Part shown: positions 12,077 through 24,122 of the stretch, piece after piece
Numbering within the stretch: position 1 is the stretch's first letter
Layout: each line of letters begins with the position of its first letter
Origin: Tubulanus polymorphus
Taxonomy: Eukaryota; Nemertea; Palaeonemertea; Tubulaniformes; Tubulanidae
NCBI RefSeq assembly: GCF_964204645.1
Contig: NC_134031.1
Coordinates: forward strand, 12,378,501-12,442,500
Direction of reading: 5' to 3'
Length of the DNA stretch: 64,000 nt
Made by a program: the position numbers and the translations under genes
The notes under the pieces: generated by a model
What the model saw: only the letters and a program-made list of their open reading frames with translations
The model's database searches: none
Told to the model about the DNA's origin: nothing

Positions 12077-14314
12077 ACAAGAGCCCCAAGGGGCACAATG
12101 GCCAGCCTGTCAGATTTGCTTTTTATAAATGATGTAATCTGTGGGTTATATTTATCAATATACACTCCCTGCTCGATATCATTTACAGAGTAAAATCGTG
12201 TGTTAACACAGACAGCAGGAACGAATGTAATATAGAAATACTAAGTTATTGTATTGTGCAACGCCCCCTGGTGGCCATAAAAAACCAATGAGCTTGAAAC
12301 TCACCTCGATCATAGAACATGTCATGTGCTACAACTTTCCAATTGATTATAGTATCAAAATATGCTTAAGTATCAATTATGATGTGGAAAAACTTTTTTT
12401 CCACCTACGAATGAGTACTGATGACCCCAAGATGGCCGCCAAGTTTGTCATAATTGCCTGGTCAAAAATACCCTCTCGGATATAAAAGATCCCTTTCCAA
12501 AGAATACCCATTACATATTGCAATGAAACATGGCGCACCATTAGAAAGCTACAGTACTCAGAATTCAGGCCAAAATTGACATTTTTGGGAACAAAAAAGG
12601 TCACAGTACGGCCATCTTGAGTCCGATCGACTCAATTTTTCTCATGCCGATGGGCCCTCGGGGGATACAAATATATACGAATGATCAAGGTTATTGATAA
12701 AAGTGTCTTCAAAATTTCCCTCGAAAACTTCAAAAATGTGTAAAAAGTGCTGATTTTGGCGAACAACAATGGCTGCCAGTCGGCCATCTTGAATCTGACA
12801 GGGCCAGTTTTTGGCCTGAAGATGTGTCTAGGGTAGATACACGTATAAAACAAATATCAAGACATTATCTTGAAGCGTCTTCAAAACTTTGGAACTCTCA
12901 CGAACTATCTAGATGGTTATCTCTCGACCTCAATAGCTTCAAGACCCATCTCAAAACAACTTTGTTCCATGCAGCATACCATTAACTCTCGGAAAGCGAA
13001 TTGTATTTAACATTTTTTGGCAGAATAAAATTTGATTGAATTTGCAATTCGGGCACATGGCTAATTAGCATATCAAGGTCATACACCCGATTTGGTAAAA
13101 CCTTTTTTTCGCGAACCTTGCGCAATTGTCAAGGATGAATTTTCTGTAGAGCAAATAAAAATTCCTCCCAAACACCAAATCAACTAAAGATTTCATAGAA
13201 ATCGATCTTGAAATACAATTTTAAATCTTAAAATAAAACCTGGAAGTAAAACAGTAGACGATACCGCGGATTCACGCGAACACCTGATTTCTGTAAACGA
13301 AATGTTGGTTGTGACAAAATTGTTCAGACGGTTTTAGGTGGTAATAAGTACGGAAACGTAACGACCATGGTCGACTTATTCGATGAAATCAGGCCTATGT
13401 GATATCCAAATTTCGACTTTTTTATTCTCCAGACCTCCCTGATATAGAAATAAAAAAATTTGGTGGTACGAAAGTGCAATCACAGCGCCGACGGGGACAG
13501 AGCCGTGTCAGAGATCGGCGGAGTGAAAATTGAGGTGGACGAACACGAAGAAGTAGGCTATTGCGCTACTTGAATCACGAAAACTCCTGGCGCGGCCCCG
13601 ACGCTTTTCGTTGATTAAGTAATACAAATATCATGCAATGGGTTTTCACAATCTACCACTGGTATTTACCGGATTTCAATATCACTCCAAAATTCAAAGA
13701 AACCTCAAAATATCGAACCGGAACACTTCCGGTACTGTAGATATCCGCGGCTGCCCAACCGGGAAACTTATTTGTTTCAATAGATATTGATAGGATCCAT
13801 CATCTTCACCCGTCAAGGGATTCGAACCCACTAAGCTAAAGCCATGCCAGAATCGGGTCGGGCCAATCACAGCGCTTGTAACAAACCACATTAGGCTTCT
13901 GTGGAATTTCCCAGTAAATGGGCCAATCAGCGAACACGTAGCGAACGCGGAAGTATTGTCGCGTGTTGATACATGACGTCATGCGCAAAAGCGCCAGTAA
14001 TGAAATCGCGATAATTCACGTGAACAGCTGCTGATATTTTCAGATAAACCAATCACAGGGAAGACACAACTTCCTGATTGGCTGATAAAAATTGAAATTT
14101 TCCCGATTTAACTTTCGTGAAAAATGCAGAAAACATTTTTATGAGACCCTATTTCAAAATTCTGCTCGCTACGATTCCGAGAATGGATTACGCTTAAATA
14201 CGTGATTTGTTCGAATATGCCCTCACTTGGCAAGCAAAAGAGCCTTTTGTGTGGAAACCATGTCATTTAAATTCGCTCCATTTGTATAGTAATAGGCTCA
14301 GCCTACGGCTGGCC
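12077..14314. repeat. 2.24-kb TA-flanked interspersed repeat, copy 1 (splits a LINE)
   Basis: The unit runs from ACAAGAGCCCCAAGGGGCAC to GCCTACGGCTGGCC and is flanked by TA on both sides. It is nearly identical to 57993-60224. It interrupts a LINE RT frame, and the LINE reads on across it if a single TA is counted once, which defines the insertion and the 2-bp duplication. No transposase or RT is seen; short conserved frames inside are conserved only because the copies are recent. The ends share a GGCCAGCC word in inverted orientation, so a non-autonomous DNA transposon of a TA-targeting group is the best guess. A tRNA-like B-box word (ggattcgaaccc) is at about 13818. Confidence 0.85.
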
Positions 14315-14316
14315 TA

Positions 14317-15238
14317 AAAATAGGTACAACTTTAGCGGTTTTCATATTTGTGGGGAAGTGACCTTCGCTCATCGACTTTTTGAATACAATTGCTAAAGGT
14401 ATAGAAATCTCATGGGCAATTGATTTATTTAGTATGTTATTCAAATCATCATGACCACAGCTAGTTTTGTAAGGTAGACTATTTATGAAAGTTTGAACTT
14501 CTTTTTGGTCTGTAGGAAAAAGAAATATTGAGTTATTGTTAGATCGCTTTAAGTATACATCATAATTATTGGTAGGGTTCTGTATTTTTGAGGCAAATGA
14601 TTTTCCAACTGTACTGAAAAAATCATTGAAAGAGTTACATATTTCTACAGGATCACACATTACTTTTCCTTTAATTATGAAATTACTAGAAGTTACACAT
14701 GTTTTATCATTTTGCTTACCTATGACTGTTTTCAAAAAACTCCATAGCTTTCTTGCATTATTTTCAAATGATAAAATTTTGTCAGCGTAGTAGGTTTACT
14801 TAGCCCTACATTTTATATAATCTAAGTTGTTCCGATAATTTAAGTAGTTTACACATCGTGGGTGAGTTTTCTCAAGTCCTATTACTTTTTTATACATTTT
14901 ATCTTTAGTGCGCGAAGCTATACAAAGGCCTTTAGTCATCCAAGGTTCATTAATGTTAGGTTTTCTAGTGGTTTTAAGTTTGCAAGGAGATACGTTTTAC
15001 ATTTTGGACAACAAAATCATAACCGGCTTCACAGTTTAATTCTTGCTGAGTGTTCCAATTTATGTTAGACAATTTTTGTTTTATTTTGACGACATTTGCA
15101 TCAGATAAATCTCTATAATAAAACTGTTCATTGACTACTTTGGTTGTAAGCTTTTGTGTATCAATTGTAATGAGGCACGCAAAATGATCAGATACATGAT
15201 CAGTAAGAATGTAGCTTTCATAATTATTGAACTCTGAA
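14317..15238 (-). pseudogene. LINE: end of endonuclease and N-terminal RT
   Basis: The 145-codon frame 14735-14298 shows the pre-palm LINE region (CNSFNDFFSTVGKSF, TSCGHDDLNN, EGHFPTNMKTAKVVPIF); the last five codons are read from the inserted repeat. Between 14760 and 15238 the minus strand reads the end of the endonuclease with HVSDHFACLI, the SDH-type catalytic segment, broken by frameshifts. The gene continues at 12074 on the other side of the inserted repeat. Confidence 0.8.
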
Positions 15239-16000
15239 CTAATATATGTTATCTAATAAAGTTGCTGTTTTAGAAGTTACTCTAGTTGGTCTTATGATAG
15301 TTGGTAATAAGTTATGACTAAGATTTGAATTTAAAAATTCCGCAGTGTTTTTATGCTGATTAATCTTAATTAAGTCAAGATTCTGGTCCATGCCTAATAT
15401 AGCGAGTTTATTTTCTCGACTTATTGCTTCAAGCAAGTTGTTATAGTCGATCAGGAATTCCATTTCACTTTGTCCTGGGATTCTATAGATCTCACCTAGT
15501 ATTATATTTTTTGAATTTATTCCTTTTATTTCAAGGATACACGATTCAAACTGTCCTTCTTTAAAAATTGATAGATCACCTCGAATCTTAAAATCGATTT
15601 CATCATTTGTATAGATTGCAACTCCTCCTCGAATTAGATTGGTGCGGTGCCTTTCTACAAAATTGTATCCTGGTATATTATAGAGATCAAAATTTACATC
15701 GTTTAGAAATGTCTCCCATAACATTATTACATCTATTTCATAATTGCATTGTCGGCAGCTTTTGATTACATTTTCTAGTTCATCTAGTTTAGACGGTAAA
15801 TTATGAATATTCAAATGAAGTACATTAAGACTACCTATACAGTCATATTGCCCGAGCTCTGATGATTCAACGTAAGGACACAATTTTTCAAACATTTTAA
15901 AATCATCATCAATTAACCTTGAAAAATCAAATACTTCATCATTATAAATTTTCTCCAATCTTGTCGACATATCCATGTTACCTAGACACATATTTATCAA
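15239..16000 (-). CDS. LINE AP-endonuclease-like (EEP) domain, N-terminal ORF part
   Basis: A 253-codon frame with LNVLHLNIHNLPSKLDEL (the N-terminal Asn strand of APE-type LINE endonucleases), YNFVERHRTN and GGVAIYTNDEI, IILGEIYRIPGQ, and DQNLDLIKI near the catalytic Asp. It would nick target DNA to prime reverse transcription. In the usual LRSI.NK word the Ser is His here (LNIHNL), and the usual SETWL reads LWETFL, so key positions have drifted. It belongs to the same LINE as the RT blocks at 14317 and 10870. Confidence 0.8.
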   Translation of the reverse strand: MINMCLGNMDMSTRLEKIYNDEVFDFSRLIDDDFKMFEKLCPYVESSELGQYDCIGSLNVLHLNIHNLPSKLDELENVIKSCRQCNYEIDVIMLWETFLNDVNFDLYNIPGYNFVERHRTNLIRGGVAIYTNDEIDFKIRGDLSIFKEGQFESCILEIKGINSKNIILGEIYRIPGQSEMEFLIDYNNLLEAISRENKLAILGMDQNLDLIKINQHKNTAEFLNSNLSHNLLPTIIRPTRVTSKTATLLDNIY

Positions 16001-17903
16001 AAAGGTCTAAGCAGGCTAGTACTCCAATGAAAGGATGAGTAAATGATAACATGATGGATGGATAAACATTTAATAACATTTCTAAGTTTATGTTGGGGTA
16101 CTCAACAACCTGAATGTTTTGAATCTTGAGTTGGATATCATATTGTTATGGAATGCAGGAGTTCTACAAGGGATATATTTTCTGGGAATTCACGGCGATA
16201 AAATGTATAGAAAACTGTTCACAGATAAGATATTGTATTATACGAAAACATTTCAAGATTAAGCCCGTTTGATTTTGGCAGGATCGTCCACAATTTCTTT
16301 ATCATGGAACTATGTACAAACATTATAAGTGTAGTATAGAAGCCATTTACAACATATGCAATATAGATCACACCTAAAACAAAAATAGAGCCCAAAAAAG
16401 ATAACTACGGGTGATTTTTAACTTAGAACATGTAAAACTCACAGGCTTCTGCACCGCCCATTTACCCAGCATTCCCCGCCATAAAGTACACTGGTAAGCG
16501 CTTCTCCTAAAAGGTGGCGCTACAAACAAGGAAGTGAAATTGACATGTAAACAAACCAAGAAAATGACATTTTAGTAAGATTCCGAGGATTTTTGAGTAT
16601 TTGCAGCTACTGTTTTTGTGAAATGAATATTTAATGTTCGAAACTGACCACCGGTTTTGCCCAAAAATGACAAAGTAATGACATAAGTAGGCCGAAAAAT
16701 GAAATTTTCATTTCATACACACTGAAGAGTCTCGTGTGTATTTCATATATTTTCTTCTGCTGGAGAGGCAAAACACTGAATGATTAGATTATGACCAATC
16801 ATCAATCAACAATCCGACATTATTAGGGTTTCTGCTGCTTTGGCAGAAACCCTCTTGTAATTCTGTTGATTATTATTATTATCATAATTTACTTCTTTCA
16901 AGCCAAAATTTTTTCATAACATGTAACTCCTCTCAGATTCGACCACTAACAGCTTATAAACGTAATTTTCATTTCTGTCAGAAATATAACTCAGTGCCTG
17001 ACCATATCGAATTTGCGTATAGTAATTTATTATGGATTAATCCCGTATAATTACCGGGTCTAAACAGCGACAAGAATAACGCAAAGCATTGTCACCCATT
17101 GATAAAAGTACATCCCGAAAAGCCTCGAGCGTCATTTAAGGTCTTTTCCTTGAATCAAGCCGAGGGCTCAGGTGGCTAAAATTCAATTCCTTACTGTCTT
17201 CATTCCTCAATGCCGAGTACAACGGAGTTTACACACTGAAAAACGTTGCGCTGTGTAAGTGTAATTTGGATAAGTCAGCAATATAATGATGGCCCTGCCC
17301 CACGCGCTCCATCTAAGACATAAACAAGTCGGACTGTATTGCTTCGATGCTTTGACAAATGGACTCCTAATATCCACATATGCAGCATAATGTTGACCCA
17401 GGTTGCGCTTCTTGGCAATAGTCATATGTTATGGGCTAGAATTATTTCGATGAAATCTTCGTACGCTTCCCAGTTCGACATATGAACCAATTGGCCAGTA
17501 AAACCGTTATCACTGCTATGCAGCTATATTTTAAAATTTTTTTTGACATTTCTTGATGGAAATACTCTTTATTTATTCATTTAATGAAGACTTGTTTTTA
17601 TGTCTTTTTCTGATGCTGAATTGATACTCTCGGGTAAGATATTATTTTTGTTTTAGTTTAGTTGAACTTTAGTAGGCCCATATTTGATTTTAAGGATAAT
17701 AATTTTACCTTATTTCTCGATACTTTTTTACTGAGTGTAATTAACTTTATCTAGGGCCTAAGTGTATAAAATCTTCTTATCATCACTGATCAATCCGATT
17801 GATAGGTCAGGTTGCACTTGCACTAGCTATGCAACGAAAGAGATAGGCCAATTGAATACCAAGAAACCAAGAGTTTTATATGATTTTTTATTTTCATTTA
17901 CAG
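16001..17903. other. Gene-free spacer
   Basis: No coding domain is recognised. The only structured item is the hairpin at 16825-16853. Confidence 0.4.
16825..16853. repeat. Perfect 11-bp-stem hairpin
   Basis: AGGGTTTCTGC is followed by a 7-nt loop and its exact complement GCAGAAACCCT, then by TCTTGTAATTCTG. The form suggests the tip of a repeat family rather than a transcription terminator. Its family is not recognised. Confidence 0.6.
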
Positions 17904-18757
17904 GATTTGGTTGATCTGAATCCAAGTAATGCCGTGTTCACATTGACCCAGTTACCAAAGGATCATCTAGTCAAAATATGTACACCAGCTGATCCGATCG
18001 AAGAGAATCATTATCCATCATTCATCCCCCTCCTGAACTTAACGATAAGGAAAATACCACCCTTCTTTACAATTCAACGACGAAAAAGGGAAAAGAAATA
18101 ATGCAGGTGGAAATAGTCGATGGCCAAAATGTTCATCTGCTAGGTATTAGATCACAGCTTGGTGGAACCGCAGATGTACATGACAATATCGCCACTGAAG
18201 AACTTTCAGATTACGATCCAGAAATAAGTCGCAAAATTTCAAATACCATGTCAGATAGAGTGATTGTCAACGCTGCCATCGAAAGAAAATTAGCGGAGAA
18301 CTATCTGAATCGAAATAACAACAACTTTAAGTGTGCGACTCATCCAATCGATTCATTTGCCAGTGACTGTAACAGATATGGGCCAAAGCTATTTGTTAAG
18401 TCGCCAGAGAGCCGAGTAAACTGTGTTGTACGTAAGATCAGTGATTTATTTCGCAATGATAAAACCGGTTCATGCCAGCTTCTAACACAACAACTCAAGT
18501 CAGATTTTCCGGGTAATGAAAAGATTCAACAGTTTTTGCCTCGATACGTAGGAAACCGATTCAATAGCCTTTTCTACACTGGTGGCTTAATATCCCACTA
18601 TCAAGATAATTTTTCAGAACCAAATACGGAAACGCTGGAGAACTCTACAGCGCACTTCAAAACCCTGCAAAACCCTTCGATTGCCGCATCTCTTCGATCA
18701 CTAGGGATCATTTCTACTTATAAAACAGGACCATGGCAGGCAATTACTCTCACTTGA
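17904..18757 (+). pseudogene. Unrecognised protein-coding region, probably from a mobile element
   Basis: A splice-acceptor-like TTTTCATTTACAG ends at 17903. The following frame reads DLVDLNPSNAVFTLTQLPKD to about 18020, then the coding sense moves to the frame of the 218-codon ORF at 18101-18757; that ORF extends upstream of its Met in frame. The ORF has TADVHDNIATEELSDYD, NTMSDRVIVNAAIERKL and a C-terminal part with LPRYVGNRFNSLFYTGGLI. The overall pattern reminds me of large uncharacterised transposon proteins found in several invertebrates, but I cannot name the family. Coding sense probably continues to about 18830 with stops. Function unknown. Confidence 0.4.
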
Positions 18758-19839
18758 TCCAACTGGCCTGATTAATGGTGCAATGCACAATGACGTTTTT
18801 GGTCGTAGTATATCACATACTAACATTTTCTGATCCCTAGTATCAGCGTCTACGCTTGATATTGAAACTATAGCCATTCTGAAAAACATGATTGTTATCA
18901 TCCGTTAAGTTATTTTACGACGGATGTCTGATCATTACCTGGTGGGATATTTTCAAACCCAAGTCAGAATCTTCTGGAAGAAGCTGCTTCATGTCCAGCT
19001 AATAATCTCAGCATGGAACGCCATTTTGCAGTGACAGATTCTATCATAACAAGAAATTCTAACATCACAACAGAAAAAGTCGAATCCATGTATAAATAAG
19101 GTAATGTATAAAGCCAACAAGACTGGGCAATGGTTGAAAAATCTTCGAAAGAAGATCCGTGTCATTACATTAGGACGTCATTATCATATAGTGCCATCAC
19201 TAAACAAAAAGAAATACTAAGAAGAAAGCTTTATGTCATTAATGTAAAAAACTAACGCAAACTTACTCCCAGAGATTTAAAGGAACGCTAAAGATGATAA
19301 TGGGTGTTTGAAATCAAATTTCTCGCAGCTGTTTTAACAGGAGCCTAGCGAAATTTCGCTGATAGCATTTTATTTTAGTGCAAAGCCATTGCAATAGACA
19401 GCCCCTGGGGCTGGATATAACAATATCACAAATCTGCGTTGCGCACGGGATACTTGTCTAATAGCCTAAATTTCGAGAATAATTCTAAAATTATAACTTC
19501 GTCCTGAGTGTCATCTCTGTGTTCAAAATGAAACAGTACATTGTATATATGCATGCTTTTACGTTACCAGCTTTAATATAGTCACTAAAAATGAATGGCA
19601 GCTTATTGCAACACTGCCAGTTTCCTGGTAAACTTAAACTAGGCCACACGTCAAGGCATGTTTTCACACGATGCACACTTGACTTCAAACATACGCAGCT
19701 CATACAATGGCAGTGGGTCGGTCGGTCGGCCGTTTTTATCAAAAATATAATTTATTTCAATGAATCCCAGGAAAAAGTTTTCACTCGGTACCTTTGAAGT
19801 CGGGTTGGTCGGGTAACGGCAAACAGACCATCATTTTGG
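18758..19839. other. Spacer with one dispersed repeat
   Basis: No gene is recognised. About 19265-19400 (GGAGATTTAAAG-like start, then AAATTTCTC..CAGCTGT and TAACAG words) is homologous in the same orientation to about 61585-61725, so a short interspersed repeat is present. Confidence 0.5.
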
Positions 19840-20090
19840 GATGGCCTTAATTAGTCTCTACGGATTTCGAAAATAGCATTTGATAAGGTACTACATCAGC
19901 GATTACTAAACAAGTTATTAGGAAATGGTATCAATGATCATGGGTCGCTTAAATGGCTCAGCAGTTTTCTCCGAACGAATAAAGGTGGCCGAAATCAACA
20001 GAACTGTCTCAGCTTGGCAAGAAGGTCTAACCAGAGGAGTAAGGCAAGGTAGTATCCTAAGTCGCCTTCCCTTCACTGACAAATGATATA
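19840..20090 (+). pseudogene. Small reverse-transcriptase relic
   Basis: Across shifting frames the plus strand reads words typical of a LINE RT: a DFE/KVLHQRLLNKLLGNGI block, then LTRGVRQGSILS near 20030, the pre-catalytic RQGS turn. No catalytic FADD follows. It is a short and heavily mutated relic. Confidence 0.5.
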
Positions 20091-21961
20091 GAGCTCAGTT
20101 GTCAAATGATATACAGCTCTAAATGTCCTTCTTGGATCAAGGCAGAAAAAAAATTCGAAATGAATATGAAAACTTTCCAATTAGCTGCTGACAGTGATTC
20201 TGAATCGAATCCAGCAGGTTCATTGACTAGACGTTTGATATTTTCAGACACTTGTCTCGTGATTTATAGCGAAAAGGTCCATAATTTCTTGTTGACGAGA
20301 GAAGACATCCATCTCAGTCGCTAAAGTTAACTAATTTGCTATCTCAAATAGATTCTTAAGACCTGAGACTGGTTTGGAATGTTGTCCAAAATTATGAAGT
20401 TTGCATTAATTTGTTAATCAATATTGGGAGCAACATACCAGTAAGTAGTACTGTAGTAAGGGTATCTGCATATGTTCTCCGATTCATTCACAATTTACTT
20501 CCAAAGAAATGAAATCATAGTTTCGATTAATTTTCAGTATCATGAGATTGAAATTTCAGGCTTATGGCTCCCATGACTCAATTGACCTTAGTAATTGGTT
20601 GATGAATTATACAAATCCGTATGCCTAAGTGAGGCAGATCTACGAGCAGTCAACAGGAGGAGGCTAGGCCTATATTCCTGTACACACGATCAGTAATGCT
20701 GTCAATAAAACTGTTGCCACATGCTATTTGATGATCAGCTATTTCTGTCTGATTTCGGAGTTTTCTCTGTGACGTATTCACGTGGGCAGACATGGATAAA
20801 ATGAGCAGACCATAGAATAATATCATAACTCATATACAAATTACAAAATCAAGTATTTTCATCGTCCGAAAAGTAATTTTCATCTTTTAAAAATGTATAA
20901 CGGAGGTAACTTCTCCTCCGTAAAGAGAACACTGCGGCACCCGAAATTCAGGCAAACACATATCTTTGAAAATAATCTAATATTTCAACGTTGTGTATAT
21001 GTATTCATTGAAATAATTCTTTTTTGGTTTATTTCTTTTTCAATTTTCGAGATTAGTATTTGTTTAGTTCACCAACAAAACATTCGATGAAATCACAAAA
21101 AATTGGAAAGAATGACTGCGTTTCATGCAACTTCTTTATCGATGAAAAACTGAAGAGTTTCTAAGATTTTTTTCTGGAATTCTGTGTTTTCATATGGTAA
21201 ATAAATAGTGCCCTCGTAATTTCTTATTGATTTATGTTAAAAGGAAATCAACTTTTTACCTATATGATCAGCGTTTCTACAAAAGTAAGTCAAAATGAGG
21301 AATTTGATGATCGGCCATATTATAGGGTGAATACATCGTATTTTTTAAAGTTTTTGGGGGCATTTCAGCCAATTTCCGCATAATTCAGCATTCATCAGAA
21401 TGTAATCCAGGCGTTCATCAACACTCCACCTACTCAAAGCTGGACATTTTATTCACAGGAACTGTCAGAAACATACAAAATATGTGATTTATGAAATGAA
21501 TTTATTGCTGAACATACTAAAAATCTCGTGAGATGCAATGATATCGTAAAAATCTTGATTATCAACCGATTTTCAAATGTTTTTGACCAGTTGTGGATTT
21601 CATACGCACAGTCATTGCGTCTGTTGGCTACTTCATATCAAAAACTACCTCAAAGAATGCTTTTAGAATCAATGCGCAGAGCAGCTATCCAGCGATGGTG
21701 AATCCAACAAACGTTGACTGTATGATTGACAGCGTTACTGATCATATCAGTGCGTAACACACTGATTTAGGCCGAGCTTCCTCCTGTTGAGATGATTGCT
21801 CGTAGGGCAGATGCACTCAGCGAATCTTTACGAATGTTTCTAACATCGGGCAACGCGATAATCATACAAGAGGTCGATGGACCTTGAGACTATGTCGAGA
21901 TTATCGGAAGTTCCAGTTTGGGAAAAGGAACAAGTCCCGCCTCGCCGGGCAGGCTTGGTCA
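20091..21961. other. Gene-free spacer
   Basis: No supported gene or RNA. Several 60-75 codon open frames have no recognisable domains and are treated as chance in AT-rich DNA. Confidence 0.4.
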
Positions 21962-22665
21962 ATGTAGCCAGGGAAGTGTGATGAGATGGAATACGGACGC
22001 TTTTAATTGCCGGATGTAGGCTATTCAATTCAGCCCGTACATCAAAGGTTACCGCAACAGCAGTAAGCTACGCTTATCGAGTGTGTGTTACCAGCTGAAC
22101 ACCAGTCAACATCAACTTTGATTCGGTCGCAGAACAACCCGCAATAGTTTTAGCCCGATAAATGTTCTGCGATCGATACTACGCATGCGCACTGCAGTTC
22201 ATTGAACAACGTGGAAGTGGCTGTGTATACACATATTTTTCTTTAGAAAATCGGTTGAAATTCAACAATTTCTCGTAAAATTTGTCCAAAAAGTATTTTT
22301 ATTCTTCTATATCTCCGAAACCCGGTATCGGAACATTAAGTATTTATATCGTGATTAAAGTCTGTTTTTATGTGTTAAACATATGTTTTTGCCAGTTCGT
22401 TCCGATTCCGGGTTTAGCGTTATTTGGGCCTTGAAGATGTCAAATATTTCGGCCCAGACTCGCGCAGCTTTCGTTTCTGACGTCATGTTGCTATGTTACG
22501 ACACAAACATATACACGAAGTATGATCTTTAAAATGTGTATTTACTACATAATAATGTTACTTAATAACGCTTACATTAGGCCTACAAATTATTGTCCCC
22601 CATATAAACCAAGTTGCCTAAATAGCATCAGCAATCTCATTTGATTAACCTTTTCTTGTTTTTAG

Positions 22666-22841
22666 TCATGGATCTTTGTCGATTGTGTGGAAAAAATGCG
22701 AAACCTCTGGATCGTCGTCCTATCGATAAAAATAATTTCGAAAGCCATGTGAAGGAGTTGTTCAACATTGATTTTGATGATGATACTGAACAGTACCCGA
22801 TATATATCTGTAATATGTGTCGTGTCAAATTACAATATGGC
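22666..22841 (+). CDS. Zinc-finger exon inside the DNA transposon
   Basis: A pyrimidine-rich acceptor (ttcttgtttttag) ends at 22665, Met is at 22668, and a strong donor (GC|GTAAGA) follows 22841. The 58 residues start MDLCRLCGKNAKPLDRRPI and contain a second Cys pair in YICNMCRVKL, giving two CxxC knuckles about 40 residues apart with an acidic stretch between. This resembles N-terminal treble-clef/ZAD-like DNA-binding modules in transposon and transcription-factor proteins. Reading through the donor adds only eleven codons, which supports splicing. The next exon was not found. CpG-rich sequence with ACGCATGCGCAC at about 22181 could be the promoter. Confidence 0.5.
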
Positions 22842-22885
22842 GTAAGAACAAAAACGTTAAAAAAACTGTCCCTGTGACTATCAAA

Positions 22886-23500
22886 TTAAAACAATGGACA
22901 TGTAAACCACTGGTTAATTCCAAGTCTGGACGGCGACGTATTTGTAGTCCAAATTTTATCGATCGATTTTCCATAATGTACTGCTGCCATTCCATTTGAA
23001 CTGAATTTAAATACTCGATGGTCAATCACTTCAGTCATAGCCTTTTCCAAATATATAGTGTTCCTGCGAAAATAATAATAATGATTATTATTTTAACATG
23101 TACTTATCTGGATTTTTTATATTATGTTTATATATTATTTTCTGTATTCGTTTATTATTTTATAACCTAAAAGGATTGTATTGATTATAAAAATAAATGT
23201 AAAAAATACCTGTATGTGTGTTTTCTCGTGTTCAGATCGCAGTCTCTGGTCAGCTGAGCCTGAGAAGTACCTATATGAAAAAGAAAAGGAAAGAATAAAG
23301 TGCCTGCAATTAGGTGGAAACTATTCCGATATTTCATTGATTCAAAAGGAATAACACTCACTAGAATCGGCCGAATTAGTTGATCCTGATCCAGAGGATT
23401 CCCGTAATATTTCCGTATCGATCTGAACCAATTCGTCACTATCAAAGAATAGATCGTCAAAATCGTCATCATTTATAATTTCGTTGACAACCGTTGCCAT
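22886..23500 (-). CDS. Possible three-exon small gene inside the DNA transposon
   Basis: Exons 23500-23362, 23270-23210 and 23000-22886 join with canonical signals: donor GTGAGT, acceptor in a long pyrimidine tract ending CATATAG, donor CAG|GTATTT, acceptor TAAATTCAG. Their 315 nt form one uninterrupted frame of 104 residues. The N-terminus is very acidic (NEIINDDDFDDLFFDSDEL) and Ser/Gly-rich afterwards. It is convergent with the zinc-finger exon. The function is unknown, and without transcripts this is a model. Confidence 0.35.
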
Positions 23501-23526
23501 TTTAATACAGCGGAAAGGACCGATAT

Positions 23527-23700
23527 CACGATTGATAAAACACTATATCCGTCTGAAGCGATGTAGAGAGAATCCCACAATGATAACGAAAAAGTCCAAT
23601 TAAAAATGTTAGTAGTTTATTCAACGTTTCGTCTATGTCCTAATAGTCATCTTCAGAAATAATGAATACTACAGAAATTATGAGAGATATATACAATCCA
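23527..23700 (-). repeat. Fragment of a hammerhead-ribozyme repeat
   Basis: Starting CACGATTGATAAAACAC, this follows the same order as the insert at 36631-36878 (AGAGAATCCCACAATGAT, AAAAGTCC, TAGTAGTTTATT). On the minus strand it reads CTGAAGA, a stem II hairpin, then GAAACGTT, the hammerhead core. One base of stem II is mismatched relative to the 36.7-kb copy. It lies just upstream of the minus-strand Met at 23500. Confidence 0.65.
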
Positions 23701-24122
23701 GAGACAAAGAGACCAATTCAAGTAACCAGAGATGATACTAACTAAAGGAAAATTAACGTAGAAACAGTTACACGCTAAAACAGATTAAAGAGAAGCAGTT
23801 AAGAGACAAACTAGGGGGCACTTAAATTTAAGACAATTGTGAATACAAGTTGATCGACTAAAATTGATGAGGGGAAATCAGGTGTTGAGTTTAACCAGTT
23901 TAATTTTTATATAAGTTTATTATGGGATGAAAAACCGATATTCGGAAACAACTGAATTATTACGGAGATTCCCGATCTCGCTGGTTATCGCTTATCGGCG
24001 CGTTACGTAACAAAGCGCTCGCCGACGAACCGTTATCGGCTTTAAGGCAATTACAACGCACATTCGACAAGAGCTGCACAATAGCGTCCGTATTCCATCT
24101 CATCACACTTCCCTGATGTAGC

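Larger units (their letters stand above)
21969..24115. mobile_element. DNA transposon with 33-bp perfect TIRs and 7-bp target duplication
   Basis: The left end begins CAGGGAAGTGTGATGAG and continues for 33 bases through ATACGGACGCT; the right end is its exact reverse complement, ending at 24115. ATGTAGC stands directly outside both ends (21962-21968 and 24116-24122), a clean target duplication. Inside are a zinc-finger exon (plus), a possible three-exon gene (minus) and a hammerhead-bearing repeat fragment. No DDE transposase is recognised, so this copy is non-autonomous or its transposase is divergent. A 7-bp duplication with CAGGG ends could fit a P-like, hAT-like or Dada-like group; I do not decide. 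Confidence 0.8.

Noticed and set aside
12377-12853. Two minus-strand open frames conserved almost perfectly at 58289-58768, suggesting a protein
   Set aside because: The whole 2.24-kb repeat is nearly identical between copies, including non-coding parts, so conservation reflects recent duplication; the frames have no known domain.
13790-13880. tRNA gene, from a B-box-like GGTTCGAATCCC word on the minus strand
   Set aside because: No acceptor stem, D-arm or anticodon arm in the right places; it recurs as part of the 2.24-kb repeat.
23185-23472. Single-exon 95-codon minus-strand gene
   Set aside because: A frame starting at 23500 with canonical splice sites explains the region better; the single-exon frame lacks any motif and runs through clear donor and acceptor sequences.
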